The notes beneath the pieces are model-generated. The model was not told the DNA's origin. It saw nothing but the letters and a program-made list of their open reading frames with translations, and searched no databases. From NCBI GenBank assembly GCA_033782935.1, contig JAWQEG010000003.1, forward strand, positions 5,096,501 to 5,160,500: 64,000 nucleotides of DNA. The letters run 5' to 3'. The DNA is from Petrolisthes cinctipes. Lineage: Eukaryota > Arthropoda > Malacostraca > Decapoda > Porcellanidae. This document shows positions 12,431-26,341 of the stretch, in pieces. The first letter of the stretch is position 1, and the number at the start of each line of letters is the position of its first letter. The position numbers and the translations under genes are program-made.

Positions 12431-15400
12431 GTAGGCATGTACAGATACCTTCTGGGACCTCTAAATATCGAATTTTCGGGTGTTATGGGACTGAATTTGA
12501 GATATCGATTTTTTGGCACCAATAATATCGATTTTTAGCATGTTTTTAGCCTATATTTTGAAAATATTCTAGCACTGTGTAGGCATGTAAAGATTGCTTC
12601 TGGGACCCCAAAATATTGAATTTTCGGGTGTTTTGAGCCTGAATTTGAGATATAAACGGGTACAGAAGATACATGCACATATTGACTTTGGGCATCTAAA
12701 ATATCGATTTTCAGCATGTTTTGGGCTTGTATTTTGAAAATACTCTAACACTGAGTAGGCATGTCCAGATTGCTTCTGGGACCCCAAAATATTGAATTTT
12801 CGGGTGTTTTGAGCCTGAATTTGAGATATAAACGGATACTGAAGATGCATGCACATATCGACTTTTGTGCACCTAAAAGATCGATTTTCAGTATGTTTTG
12901 AGCATGTATTTTGAAAATACTCTAACATGGAGTAGGCATGTACAGATCGCTTCTGGGACCCCTAAATATCGAATTTTCGGTTGTTTTGGACTGAATTTGA
13001 GATATCGACTTTTTGGCACCTAAAAGATCGATTTTTAGCATGTTTTTAGCCTATATTTTGAAAATATTCTAGCACTGAGTAGGCATGTACAGATCGCTTC
13101 TGGGACCTCAAAATATCGAATTTTCGGGTGTTTAGGGCCAGAATTTGAAATATAAACGGGTACAGAAGATGCATGCACATATCGACTTTTGGGCACCTAA
13201 AAGATCGATTTTCAGTATGTTTTTGGCCTGTATTTTGAAAATACTCTAACACAGAGTAGGCATGTACAGATACCTTCTGGGACCTCTAAATATCGAATTT
13301 TCGGGTGTTTTGGGACTGAATTTGAGATATCAATTTTTTGGCACCTAAAATGTCGATTTTTAGCATGTTTTTAGCCTATATTTTGAAAATATTCTAGCCC
13401 TGTGTAGGCATGTACAGATTGCTTCTGGGACCCCAAAATATTGAATTTTCGGGTGTTTTGAGCCTGAATTTGAGATATAAACGGGTACAGAAGATACATG
13501 CACATATTGACTTTGGGCATCTAAAATATCGATTTTCAGCATGTTTTGGGCCTGTATTTTGAAAATACTCTAACACTGAGTAGGCATGTACAGATTGCTT
13601 CTGGGACCCCAAAATATTGAATTTTCGGGTGTTTTGAGCATGAATTTGAGATATAAACGGGTACTGAAGATGCATGCACATATCGACTTTTGTGCACCTA
13701 AAAGATCGATTTTCAGTATGTTTTGAGTATGTATTTTGAAAATACTCTAACATAGAGTAGGCATGTACAGATCGCTTCTGGGACCCCTAAATATCGAATT
13801 TTCGGGGGGTTTTGGGACTGAATTTGAGATATCGACTTTTTGGCACCTAAAAGATCGATTTTTAGCATGTTTTTAGCCTATATTTTGAAAATATTCTAGC
13901 ACTGAGTAGGCATGTACAGATCGCTTCTGGGACCCCAAAATATCGAATTTTCGGGTGTTTAGAGCCAGAATTTGAGATATAAACGGGTACAGAAGATGCA
14001 TGCACATATCGACTTTTGGGCACCTAAAAGATCGATTTTCAGTATGTTTTTGGCCTGTATTTTGAAAATACTCTAACACGGAGTAAGCATGTACAGATAC
14101 CTTCTGGGACCTCTAAATATCGAATTTTCGGGTGTTTTGGGACTGAATTTGAGATATCGATTTTTTGGCACCTAAAATGTCGATTTTTAGCATGTTTTTA
14201 GCCTATATTTTGAAAATATTCTAGTACTGTGTAGGCATGTACAGATTGCTTCTGGGACCCCAAAATATTGAATTTTCGGGTGTTTTGAGCCTGAATTTGA
14301 GATATAAACGGGTACAGAAGATACATGCACATATTGACTTTGGGCACCAAAAATATCGATTTTCAGCATGTTTTGGGCCTGAATTTTGAAAATACTCTAA
14401 CACGGAGTAGGCATGTACAGATCGCTTCTGGGACCCCAAAATATCGAATTTTCGGGTGTTTTGAGCCTGAATTTGAGATATAAACGGGTACTGAAGATGC
14501 ATGCACATATCGACTTTTGTGCACCTAAAAGATCGATTTTCAGTATGTTTTGAGTATGTATTTTGAAAATACTCTAACATGGAGTAGGCATGTACAGATC
14601 GCTTCTGGGACCCCTAAATATCGAATTTTCGGGGGTTTTTGGGACTGAATTTGAGATATCGACTTTTTGGCACCTAAAAGATCGATTTTTAGCATGTTTT
14701 TAGCCTATATTTTGAAAATATTCTAGCACTGAGTAGGCATGTACAGATCGCTTCTGGGACCCCAAAATATCGAATTTTCGGGTGTTTAGGGCCAGAATTT
14801 GAGATATAAACGGGTACAGAAGATGCATGCACATATCGACTTTTGGGCACCTAAAAGATCGATTTTCAGTATGTTTTTGGCCTGTATTTTGAAAATACTC
14901 TAACACGGAGTAAGCATGTACAGATACCTTCTGGGACCTCTAAATATCGAATTTTCGGGTGTTTTGGGACTGAATTTGAGATATCGATTTTTTGGCACCT
15001 AAAATGTCGATTTTTAGCATGTTTTTAGCCTATATTTTGAAAATATTCTAGTACTGTGTAGGCATGTACAGATTGCTTCTGGGACCCCAAAATATTGAAT
15101 TTTCGGGTGTTTTGAGCCTGAATTTGAGATATAAACGGGTACAGAAGATACATGCACATATTGACTTTGGGCACCAAAAATATCGATTTTCAGCATGTTT
15201 TGGGCCTGAATTTTGAAAATACTCTAACACGGAGTAGGCATGTACAGATCGCTTCTGGGACCCCAAAATATCGAATTTTCGGGTGTTTAAGGCCAGAATT
15301 TGAGATATAAACGGGTACTGAAGATGCATGCACATATCGACTTTTGGGCACCTAAAAGATCGATTTTCAGTATGTTTTTGGCCTGTATTTTGAAAATACT

Positions 15401-16590
15401 CTAACACGGAGTAGGCTTGTACAGATACCTTCTGGGACCTCTAAATATCGAATTTTCGGGTGTTTTGGGACTGAATTTTAGATATCGATTTTTTGACACC
15501 TAAAATGTCGATTTTTAGCATGTTTTTAGCCTATATTTTGAAAATATTCTAGCACTGTGTAGGCATGTACAGATTGCTTCTGGGACCCCAAAATATTGAA
15601 TTTTCGGGAGTTTTGAGCCTGAATTTGAGATATAAACGGGTACAGAAAATACATGCACATATTGACTTTGGGCATCTAAAATATCGATTTTCAGCATGTT
15701 TTGGGCCTGTATTTTGAAAATACTCTAACACTGAGTAGGCATGTACAGATTGCTTCTGGGACCCCAAAATATTGAATTTTTGGGTGTTTTGAGCCTGAAT
15801 TTGAGATATAAACGGGTACTGAAGATGCATGCACATATCGACTTTTAAGCACCAAAAAGATCGATTTTCAGTATGTTTTGAGCATGTATTTTGAAAATAC
15901 TCTAACACGGAGTAGGCATGTACAGATCGCTTCTGGGACCCCTAAATATCGAATTTTCGGGTGTTTTGGGACTGAATTTGAGAAATCGACTTTTTGGCAC
16001 CTAAAAGATCGATTTTTAGCATGTTTTTAGCCTATATTTTGAAAATATTCTAGCACTGAGTAGGCATGTACAGATTGCTTCTGGGACCCCAAAATATTGA
16101 ATTTTCGGATGTTTTGAGCCTGAATTTGAGATATAAACGGGTACAGAAGATACATGCACATATTGACTTTGGGCATCTAAAATATCGATTTTCAGCTTGT
16201 TTTGGGCCTGTATTTTGAAAATACTTTAACACTGAGTAGGCATGTACAGATTGCTTCTGGGACCCCAAAATATTGAATTTTCGGGTGTTTTGAGCCTGAA
16301 TTTGAGATATAAACGGGTACAGAAGATACATGCACATATTGACTTTGGGCACCAAAATTATCGATTTTCAGCATGTTTTGGGCCTGAATTTTGAAAATGC
16401 TCTAATACGGAGTAGGCATGTACAGATCGCTTCTGGGACCCCAAAATATCGAATTTTCGGGTGTTTAGGGCCAGAATTTGAGATATAAACGGGTACAGAA
16501 GATGCATGCACATATCGACTTTTGGGCCCCTAAAAGATCGATTTTCAGTATGTTTTTGGCCTGTATTGTGAAAATACTCTAACACGGAGT
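12431..16590. repeat. About 4.16-kb segment A+B, copy 1
   Basis: Anchor intervals from 12569 are 500, 325, 502, 325, 502, 325, 501, 501 and 677. The first part is the second copy of segment A. The whole recurs at an offset of 4,158-4,159 bp. The 16050 unit here is a 677-bp tetramer, where the downstream copy has a 323-bp dimer plus a 501-bp trimer, so one M3 of about 147 bp differs between copies. Confidence 0.84.
13069..15548. repeat. Three 827-bp pentamers (325 + 502)
   Basis: Inside the 4.16-kb segment, units beginning 13069, 13896 and 14723 each consist of a dimer (177+148) followed by a trimer (501-502), giving 827, 827 and 826 bp. The dimer-to-be is marked by an extra base in a G/T run (CGGGGGTTTTTGGGAC or a close variant). 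Equivalent runs of three start at 17228 and at 22536. Confidence 0.8.
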
Positions 16591-19500
16591 AGGCATGTAC
16601 AGATACCTTCTGGGACCTCTAAATATCGAATTTTCGGGTGTTATGGGACTGAATTTGAGATATCGATTTTTTGGCACCAATAATATCGATTTTTAGCATG
16701 TTTTTAGCCTATATTTTGAAAATATTCTAGCACTGTGTAGGCATGTAAAGATTGCTTCTGGGACCCCAAAATATTGAATTTTCGGGTGTTTTGAGCCTGA
16801 ATTTGAGATATAAACGGGTACAGAAGATACATGCACATATTGACTTTAGGCATCTAAAATATCGATTTTCAGCATGTTTTGGGCTTGTATTTTGAAAATA
16901 CTCTAACACTGAGTAGGCATGTCCAAATTGCTTCTGGGACCCCAAAATATTGAATTTTCGGGTGTTTTGAGCCTGAATTTGAGATATAAACGGATACTGA
17001 AGATGCATGCACATATCGACTTTTGTGCACCTAAAAGATCGATTTTCAGTATGTTTTGAGCATGTATTTTGAAAATACTCTAACATGGAGTAGGCATGTA
17101 CAGATCGCTTCTGGGACCCCTAAATATCGAATTTTCGGTTGTTTTGGGACTGAATTTGAGATATCGACTTTTTGGCACCTAAAAGATCGATTTTTAGCAT
17201 GTTTTTAGCCTATATTTTGAAAATATTCTAGCACTGAGTAGGCATGTACAGATCGCTTCTGGGACCCCAAAATATCGAATTTTCGGGTGTTTAGGGCCAG
17301 AATTTGAAATATAAACGGGTACAGAAGATGCATGCACATATCGACTTTTGGGCACCTAAAAGATCGATTTTCAGTATGTTTTTGGCCTGTATTTTGAAAA
17401 TACTCTAACACAGAGTAGGCATGTACAGATACCTTCTGGGACCTCTAAATATCGAATTTTCGGGTGTTTTGGGACTGAATTTGAGATATCAATTTTTTGG
17501 CACCTAAAATGTCGATTTTTAGCATGTTTTTAGCCTATATTTTGAAAATATTCTAGCACTGTGTAGGCATGTACAGATTGCTTCTGGGACCCCAAAATAT
17601 TGAATTTTCGGGTGTTTTGAGCCTGAATTTGAGATATAAACGGGTACAGAAGATACATGCACATATTGACTTTGGGCATCTAAAATATCGATTTTCAGCA
17701 TGTTTTGGGCCTGTATTTTGAAAATACTCTAACACTGAGTAGGCATGTACAGATTGCTTCTGGGACCCCAAAATATTGAATTTTCGGGTGTTTTGAGCCT
17801 GAATTTGAGATATAAACGGGTACTGAAGATGCATGCACATATCGACTTTTGTGCACCTAAAAGATCGATTTTCAGTATGTTTTGAGTATGTATTTTGAAA
17901 ATACTCTAACATAGAGTAGGCATGTACAGATCGCTTCTGGGACCCCTAAATATCGAATTTTCGGGGGTTTTTGGGACTGAATTTGAGATATCGACTTTTT
18001 GGCACCTAAAAGATCGATTTTTAGCATGTTTTTAGCCTATATTTTGAAAATATTCTAGCACTGAGTAGGCATGTACAGATCGCTTCTGGGACCCCAAAAT
18101 ATCGAATTTTCGGGTGTTTAGGGCCAGAATTTGAGATATAAACGGGTACAGAAGATGCATGCACATATCGACTTTTGGGCACCTAAAAGATCGATTTTCA
18201 GTATGTTTTTGGCCTGTATTTTGAAAATACTCTAACACGGAGTAAGCATGTACAGATACCTTCTGGGACCTCTAAATATCGAATTTTCGGGTGTTTTGGG
18301 ACTGAATTTGAGATATCGATTTTTTGGCACCTAAAATGTCGATTTTTAGCATGTTTTTAGCCTATATTTTGAAAATATTCTAGTACTGTGTAGGCATGTA
18401 CAGATTGCTTCTGGGACCCCAAAATATTGAATTTTCGGGTGTTTTGAGCCTGAATTTGAGATATAAACGGGTACAGAAGATACATGCACATATTGACTTT
18501 GGGCACCAAAAATATCGATTTTTAGCATGTTTTGGGCCTGAATTTTGAAAATACTCTAACACGGAGTAGGCATGTACAGATCGCTTCTGGGACCCCAAAA
18601 TATCGAATTTTCGGGTGTTTTGAGCCTGAATTTGAGATATAAACGGGTACTGAAGATGCATGCACATATCGACTTTTGTGCACCTAAAAGATCGATTTTC
18701 AGTATGTTTTGAGTATGTATTTTGAAAATACTCTAACATGGAGTAGGCATGTACAGATCGCTTCTGGGACCCCTAAATATCGAATTTTCGGGGGTTTTTG
18801 GGACTGAATTTGAGATATCGACTTTTTGGCACCTAAAAGATCGATTTTTATCATGTTTTTAGCCTATATTTTGAAAATATTCTAGCACTGAGTAGGCATG
18901 TACAGATCGCTTCTGGGACCCCAAAATATCGATTTTTCGGGTGTTTAGGGCCAGAATTTGAGATATAAACGGGTACAGAAGATGCATGCACATATCGACT
19001 TTTGGGCACCTAAAAGATCGATTTTCAGTATGTTTTTGGCCTGTATTTTGAAAATACTCTAACACGGAGTAAGCATGTACAGATACCTTCTGGGACCTCT
19101 AAATATCGAATTTTCGGGTGTTTTGGGACTGAATTTGAGATATCGATTTTTTGGCACCTAAAATGTCGATTTTTAGCATGTTTTTAGCCTATATTTTGAA
19201 AATATTCTAGTACTGTGTAGGCATGTACAGATTGCTTCTGGGACCCCAAAATATTGAATTTTCGGGTGTTTTGAGCCTGAATTTGAGATATAAACGGGTA
19301 CAGAAGATACATGCACATATTGACTTTGGGCACCAAAAATATCGATTTTCAGCATGTTTTGGGCCTGAATTTTGAAAATACTCTAACACGGAGTAGGCAT
19401 GTACAGATCGCTTCTGGGACCCCAAAATATCGAATTTTCGGGTGTTTAAGGCCAGAATTTGAGATATAAACGGGTACTGAAGATGCATGCACATATCGAC

Positions 19501-20900
19501 TTTTGGGCACCTAAAAGATCGATTTTCAGTATGTTTTTGGCCTGTATTTTGAAAATACTCTAACACGGAGTAGGCTTGTACAGATACCTTCTGGGACCTC
19601 TAAATATCGAATTTTCGGGTGTTTTGGGACTGAATTTTAGATATCGATTTTTTGACACCTAAAATGTCGATTTTTAGCATGTTTTTAGCCTATATTTTGA
19701 AAATATTCTAGCACTGTGTAGGCATGTACAGATTGCTTCTGGGACCCCAAAATATTGAATTTTCGGGAGTTTTGAGCCTGAATTTGAGATATAAACGGGT
19801 ACAGAAAATACATGCACATATTGACTTTGGGCATCTAAAATATCGATTTTCAGCATGTTTTGGGCCTGTATTTTGAAAATACTCTAACACTGAGTAGGCA
19901 TGTACAGATTGCTTCTGGGACCCCAAAATATTGAATTTTTGGGTGTTTTGAGCCTGAATTTGAGATATAAACGGGTACTGAAGATGCATGCACATATCGA
20001 CTTTTAAGCACCAAAAAGATCGATTTTCAGTATGTTTTGAGCATGTATTTTGAAAATACTCTAACACGGAGTAGGCATGTACAGATCGCTTCTGGGACCC
20101 CTAAATATCGAATTTTCGGGTGTTTTGGGACTGAATTTGAGAAATCGACTTTTTGGCACCTAAAAGATCGATTTTTAGCATGTTTTTAGCCTATATTTTG
20201 AAAATATTCTAGCACTGAGTAGGCATGTACAGATTGCTTCTGGGACCCCAAAATATTGAATTTTCGGATGTTTTGAGCCTGAATTTGAGATATAAACGGG
20301 TACAGAAGATACATGCACATATTGACTTTGGGCATCTAAAATATCGATTTTCAGCTTGTTTTGGGCCTGTATTTTGAAAATACTTTAACACTGAGTAGGC
20401 ATGTACAGATTGCTTCTGGGACCCAAAATATCGAATTTTCGGGTGTTTTGGGACTGAATTTGAGATATCGACTTTTTGGCACCTAAAAGATCGATTTTTA
20501 GCATGTTTTTAGCCTATATTTTGAAAATATTCTAGCACTGTGTAGGCATGTACAGATTGCTTCTGGGACCCCAAAATATTGAATTTTCGGGTGTTTTGAG
20601 CCTGAATTTGAGATATAAACGGGTACAGAAGATACATGCACATATTGACTTTGGGCACCAAAATTATCGATTTTCAGCATGTTTTGGGCCTGAATTTTGA
20701 AAATGCTCTAACACGGAGTAGGCATGTACAGATCGCTTCTGGGACCCCAAAATATCGAATTTTCGGGTGTTTAGGGCCAGAATTTGAGATATAAACGGGT
20801 ACAGAAGATGCATGCACATATCGACTTTTGGGCCCCTAAAAGATCGATTTTCAGTATGTTTTTGGCCTGTATTGTGAAAATACTCTAACACGGAGTAGGC
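16591..20900. repeat. About 4.3-kb segment A+B, copy 2
   Basis: Anchor intervals from 16727 are 501, 325, 502, 325, 502, 325, 501, 501, 323 and 501. The offset to the upstream copy is 4,159 bp up to the extra M3 near 20.4-20.5 kb and 4,306 bp after it. Shared private marks include GTGTTATGGGACTG, GAATTTGAAATATAAACGGG, GAATTTTAGATATCG, AAGCACCAAAAAGATCG, GAAAATGCTCTAA and GTATTGTGAAAATAC. It keeps the ancestral GGGACTG where segment A copies 1 and 2 have lost a G. Confidence 0.84.
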
Positions 20901-22535
20901 ATGTACAGATACCTTCTGGGACCTCTAAATATCGAATTTTCGGGTGTTTTGGGACTGAATTTGAGATATCGATTTTTTGGCACCTAAAATGTCGATTTTT
21001 AGCATGTTTTTAGCCTATATTTTGAAAATTTTCTAGCACTGTGTAGGCATGTACAGATTGCTTCTGGGACCCCAAAATATTGAATTTTCGGGTGTTTTGA
21101 GCCTGAATTTGATATATAAAAGGGTACAGAAGATACATGCACATAATGACTTTGGGCATCTACAATATCGATTTTCAGCATGTTTTGGGCCTGTATTTTG
21201 AAAATACTCTAACACTGAGTAGGCATGTACAGATTGCTTCTGGGACCCCAAAATATTGAATTTTCGGGTTTTTTGAGCCTGAATTTGAGATATAAACGGG
21301 TACTGAAGATGCATGCACATATCGACTTTTGTGCACCTAAAAGATCGATTTTCAGTATGTTTTGAGCATGTATTTTGAAAATACTCTAACACGGAGTAGG
21401 CATGTACAGATCGCTTCTGGGGCCCCTAAATATCGAATTTTCGGGTGTTTCGGGACTGAATTTGAGATATCGACTTTTTGGCACCTAAAAGATCGATTTT
21501 TAGCATGTTTTTAGCCTATATTTTGAAAATATTCTAGCACTGAGTAGGCATGTACAGATTGCTTCTGGGACCCCAAAATATTGAATTTTCGGGTGTTTTG
21601 AGCCTGAATTTGAGATATAAACGGGTACAGAAGATACATGCACATATTGACTTTGGGCACCAAAAATATCGATTTTCAGCATGTTTTGGGCCTCAATTTT
21701 GAAAATACTCTAACACGGAGTAGGCATGTACAGATCGCTTCTGGGACCCCAAAATATCGAATTTTCGGGTGTTTAGGGCCAGAATTTGAGATATAAACGG
21801 GTACAGAAGATGCATGCACATATCGACTTTTGGGCACCTGAAAGATAGATTTTCAGTATGTTTTTGGCCTGTATTTTGAAAATACTCTAACACGGAGTAG
21901 GCATGTACAGATACCTTCTGGGACCTCTAAATATCGAATTTTCGGGTGTTTTGGGATTGAATTTGAGATATCGATTTATTGGCACCTAAAATGTCGATTT
22001 TTAGCATGTTTTTCGCCTATATTTTGAAAATATTCTAGCACTGTGTAGGCATGTACAGATTGCTTCTGGGACCCCAAAATATTGAATTTTCGGGTGTTTT
22101 GAGCCTGAATTTGAGATATAAACGGGTACAGAAGATACATGCACATATTGACTTTGGGCATCTAAAATATCGATTTTCAGCATGTTTTGGGCCTGTATTT
22201 TGAAAATACTCTAACACTGAGTAGGCATGTACAGATTGCTTCTGGGACCCCAAAATATTGAATTTTCGGGTGTTTTGAGCCTGAATTTGAGATATAAACG
22301 GGTACTGAAGATGCATGCACATATCGACTTTTGTGCACCTAAAAGATTGATTTTCAGTATGTTTTGAACATGTATTTTGAAAATACTCTAACACGGAGTA
22401 GGCATGTAAAGATCGCTTCTGGGACCCCTAAATATCGAATTTTCGGGTGTTTTGGGACTGAATTTGAGATATCGACTTTTTGGCACCTAAAAGATCGATT
22501 TTTAGCATGTTTTTAGCCTATATTTTGAAAATATT
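20901..22535. repeat. 501-bp trimers, with block related to 7.8-8.6 kb
   Basis: Anchors at 21033, 21534 and 22035 are spaced 501 bp. The stretch from about 21.65 to 22.2 kb shares CCTCAATTTTG, CACCTGAAAG, GGGATTGAATTTG, GATTTATTGGC and GTTTTTCGCC with the 7.9-8.3 kb segment, at an offset of about 13.76 kb. It lacks the 8-bp deletion of that segment, so it may represent the earlier state. Confidence 0.78.
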
Positions 22536-25014
22536 CTAGCACTGAGTAGGCATGTACAGATCGCTTCTGGAACCCCAAAATATCGAATTTTCGGGTGTTT
22601 AGGGCCAGAATTTGAAATATAAACGGGTACAGAAGATGCATGCACATATCGACTTTTAGGCACCTAAAAGATCGATTTTCAGTATGTTTTTGGCCTGTAT
22701 TTTGAAAATACTCTAACACAGAGTAGGCATGTACAGATACCTTCTGGGACCTCTAAATATCGAATTTTCGGGTGTTTTGGGACTGAATTTGAGATATCAA
22801 TTTTTTGGCACCTAAAATGTCGATTTTTAGCATGTTTTTAGCCTATATTTTGAAAATATTCTAGCACTGTGTAGGCATGTACAGATTGCTTCTGGGACCC
22901 CAAAATATTGAATTTTCGGGTGTTTTGAGCCTGAATTTGAGATATAAACGGGTACAGAAGATACATGCACATATTGACTTTGGGCATCTAAAATATCGAT
23001 TTTCAGCATGTTTTGGGCCTGTATTTTGAAAATACTCTAACACTGAGTAGGCATGTACAGATTGCTTCTGGGACCCCAAAATATTGAATTTTCGGGTGTT
23101 TTGAGCCTGAATTTGAGATATAAACGGGTACTGAAGATGCATGCACATATCGACTTTTGTGCACCTAAAAGATCGATTTTCAGTATGTTTTGAGTATGTA
23201 TTTTGAAAATACTCTAACACGGAGTAGGCATGTACAGATCGCTTCTGGGACCCCTAAATATCGAATTTTCGGGGGTTTTTGGGACTGAATTTGAGATATC
23301 GACTTTTTGGCACCTAAAAGATCGATTTTTAGCATGTTTTTAGCCTATATTTTGAAAATATTCTAGCACTGAGTAGGCATGTACAGATCGCTTCTGGGAC
23401 CCCAAAATATCGAATTTTCGGGTGTTTAGGGCCAGAATTTGAGATATAAACGGGTACAGAAGATGCATGCACATATCGACTTTTGGGCACCTAAAAGATC
23501 GATTTTCAGTATGTTTTTGGCCTGTATTTTGAAAATACTCTAACACAGAGTAGGCATGTACAGATACCTTCTGGGACCTCTAAATATCGAATTTTCGGGT
23601 GTTTTGGGACTGAATTTGAAATATCAATTTTTTGGCACCTAAAATGTCGATTTTTAGCATGTTTTTCGCCTATATTTTGAAAATATTCTAGCACTGTGTA
23701 GGCATGTACAGATTGCTTCTGGGACCCCAAAATATTGATTTTTCGGGTGTTTTGAGCCTGAATTTGAGATATAAACGGGTACAGAAGATACATGCACATA
23801 TTGACTTTGGGCATCTAAAATATCGATTTTCAGCATGTTTTGGGCCTGTATTTTGAAAATACTCTAACACTGAGTAGGCATGTACAGATTGCTTCTGGGA
23901 CCCCAAAATATTGAATTTTCGGGTGTTTTGAGCCTGAATTTGAGATATAAACGGATACTGAAGATGCATGCACATATCGACTTTTGTGCACCTAAAAGAT
24001 CGATTTTCAGTATGTTTTGAGCATGTATTTTGTAAATACTCTAACACGGAGTAGGCATGTACAGATCGCTTCTGGGACCCCTAAATATCGAATTTTCGGT
24101 TGTTTTGGGACTGAATTTGAGATATCGACTTTTTGGCACCTAAAAGATCGATTTTTAGCATGTTTTTAGCCTATATTTTGAAAATATTCTAGCACTGAGT
24201 AGGCATGTACAGATCGCTTCTGGGACCCCAAAATATCGAATTTTCGGGTGTTTAGGGCCAGAATTTGAAATATAAACGGGTACAGAAGATGCATGCACAT
24301 ATCGACTTTTGGGCACCTAAAAGATCGATTTTCAGTATGTTTTTGGCCTGTATTTTGAAAATACTCTAACACAGAGTAGGCATGTACAGATACCTTCTGG
24401 GACCTCTAAATATCGAATTTTCGGGTGTTTTGGGACTGAATTTGAGATATCAATTTTTTGGCACCTAAAATGTCGATTTTTAGCATGTTTTTAGCCTATA
24501 TTTTGAAAATATTCTAGCACTGTGTAGGCATGTACAGATTGCTTCTGGGACCCCAAAATATTGAATTTTCGGGTGTTTTGAGCCTGAATTTGAGATATAA
24601 ACGGGTACAGAAGATACATGCACATATTGACTTTTGGCATCTAAAATATCGATTTTCAGCATGTTTTGGGCCTGTATTTTGAAAATACTCTAACACTGAG
24701 TAGGCATGTACAGATTGCTTCTGGGGCCCCAAAATATTGAATTTTCGGGTGTTTTGAGCCTGAATTTGAGATATAAACGGGTACTGAAGATGCATGCACA
24801 TATCGACTTTTGTGCACCTAAAAGATCGATTTTCAGTATGTTTTGAGCATGTATTTTGAAAACACTCTAACACGGAGTAGGCATGTACAGATCGCTTCTG
24901 GGACCCCTACATATCGAATTTTCGGGTGTTTTGGGACTGAATTTGAGATATCGACTTTTTGGCACCTAAAAGATCGATTTTTAGCATGTTTTTAGCCTAT
25001 ATTTTGAAAATATT
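22536..25014. repeat. Three 826-827-bp pentamers
   Basis: Units start at 22536 (325+502), 23363 (325+501) and 24189 (325+501). Frequent marks are CACAGAG for CACGGAG and GATATCAATTTTTTGG for GATATCGATTTTTTGG, both CG to CA changes. The unit at 23688 carries GTTTTTCGCC as in the 8.25 and 22.0 kb copies, which suggests local exchange. Confidence 0.78.
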
Positions 25015-26341
25015 CTAGCACTGAGTAGGCATGTACAGATTGCTTCTGGGACCCCAAAATATTGAATTTTCGGGTGTTTTGAGCCTGAATTTGAGATATA
25101 AACGGGTACAGAAGATACATGCACATATTGACTTTGGGCACCAAAAATATCGATTTTCAGCATGTTTTGGGCCTCAATTTTGAAAATACTCTAACACGGA
25201 GTAGGCATGTACAGATCGCTTCTGGGACCCCAAAATATCGAATTTTCGGGAGTTTAGGGCCAGAATTTGAGATATAAACGGGTACAGAAGATGCATGCAC
25301 ATATCGACTTTTGTGCACCTAAAAGATCGATTTTCAGTATGTTTTTGGCCTGTATTTTGAAAATACTCTAACACAGAGTAGGCATGTACAGATACCTTCT
25401 GGGACCTCTAAATATCGAATTTTTCGGGTGTTTTGGGACTGAATTTGAGATATCGATTTTTTGGCACCTAAAATGTCGATTTTTAGCATGTTTTTAGCCT
25501 ATATTTTGAAAATATTCTAGCACTGTGTAGGCATGTACAGATTGCTTTTGGGACCCCAAAATATTGAATTTTCGGGGGTTTTGAGCCTGAATTTGAGATA
25601 TAAACGAGTACAGAAGATACATGCACATATTGACTTTGGGCACCAAAAATATCGATTTTCAGCATGTTTTGGGCCTGAATTTTGAAAATACTCTAACACG
25701 GAGTAGGCATGTACAGATCGCTTCTGGGACCCAAAAATATCGAATTTTCGGGTGTTTAGGGCCAGAATTTGAGATATAAACGGGTACTGAAGATGCATGC
25801 ACATATCGACTTTTTGCACCTAAAAGATCGATTTTCAGTATGTTTTGAGCATGTATTTTGAAAATACTCTAACACGGAGTAGGCATGTACAGATCGCTTC
25901 TGGGACCCCTAAATATCGAATTTTCGGGTGTTTTGGGACTGAATTTGAGATATCGACTTTTTGGCACCTAAAAGATCGATTTTTAGCATGTTTTTAGCCT
26001 ATATTTTGAAAATATTCTAGCACTGAGTAGGCATGTACAGATTGCTTCTGGGACCCCAAAATATTGAATTTTCGGGTGTTTTGAGCCTGAATTTGAGATA
26101 TAAACGGGTACTGAAGATGCATGCACATATCGACTTTTGTGCACCTAAAAGATCGATTTTCAGTATGTTTTGAGCATGTATTTTGAAAATACTCTAACAC
26201 GGAGTAGGCATGTACAGATAGCTTCTGGGACCCCTAAATATCGAATTTTCGGGTGTTTTGGGACTGAATTTGAGATATCGACTTTTTGGCACCTAAAAGA
26301 TCGATTTTTAGCATGTTTTTAGCCTATATTTTGAAAATATT
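25015..26341. repeat. Trimers with single-base indels and an M2-like dimer
   Basis: Anchors 25015, 25517 and 26017 give intervals of 502, 500 and 325 bp. The 502 reflects one extra T in ATTTTTCGGG near 25420 and the 500 reflects a missing base in GACTTTTTGCACC near 25811-25818. The dimer 26017-26341 consists of an M1 head with an M2 type II body (177 bp) and an M3 (148 bp). Confidence 0.78.
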
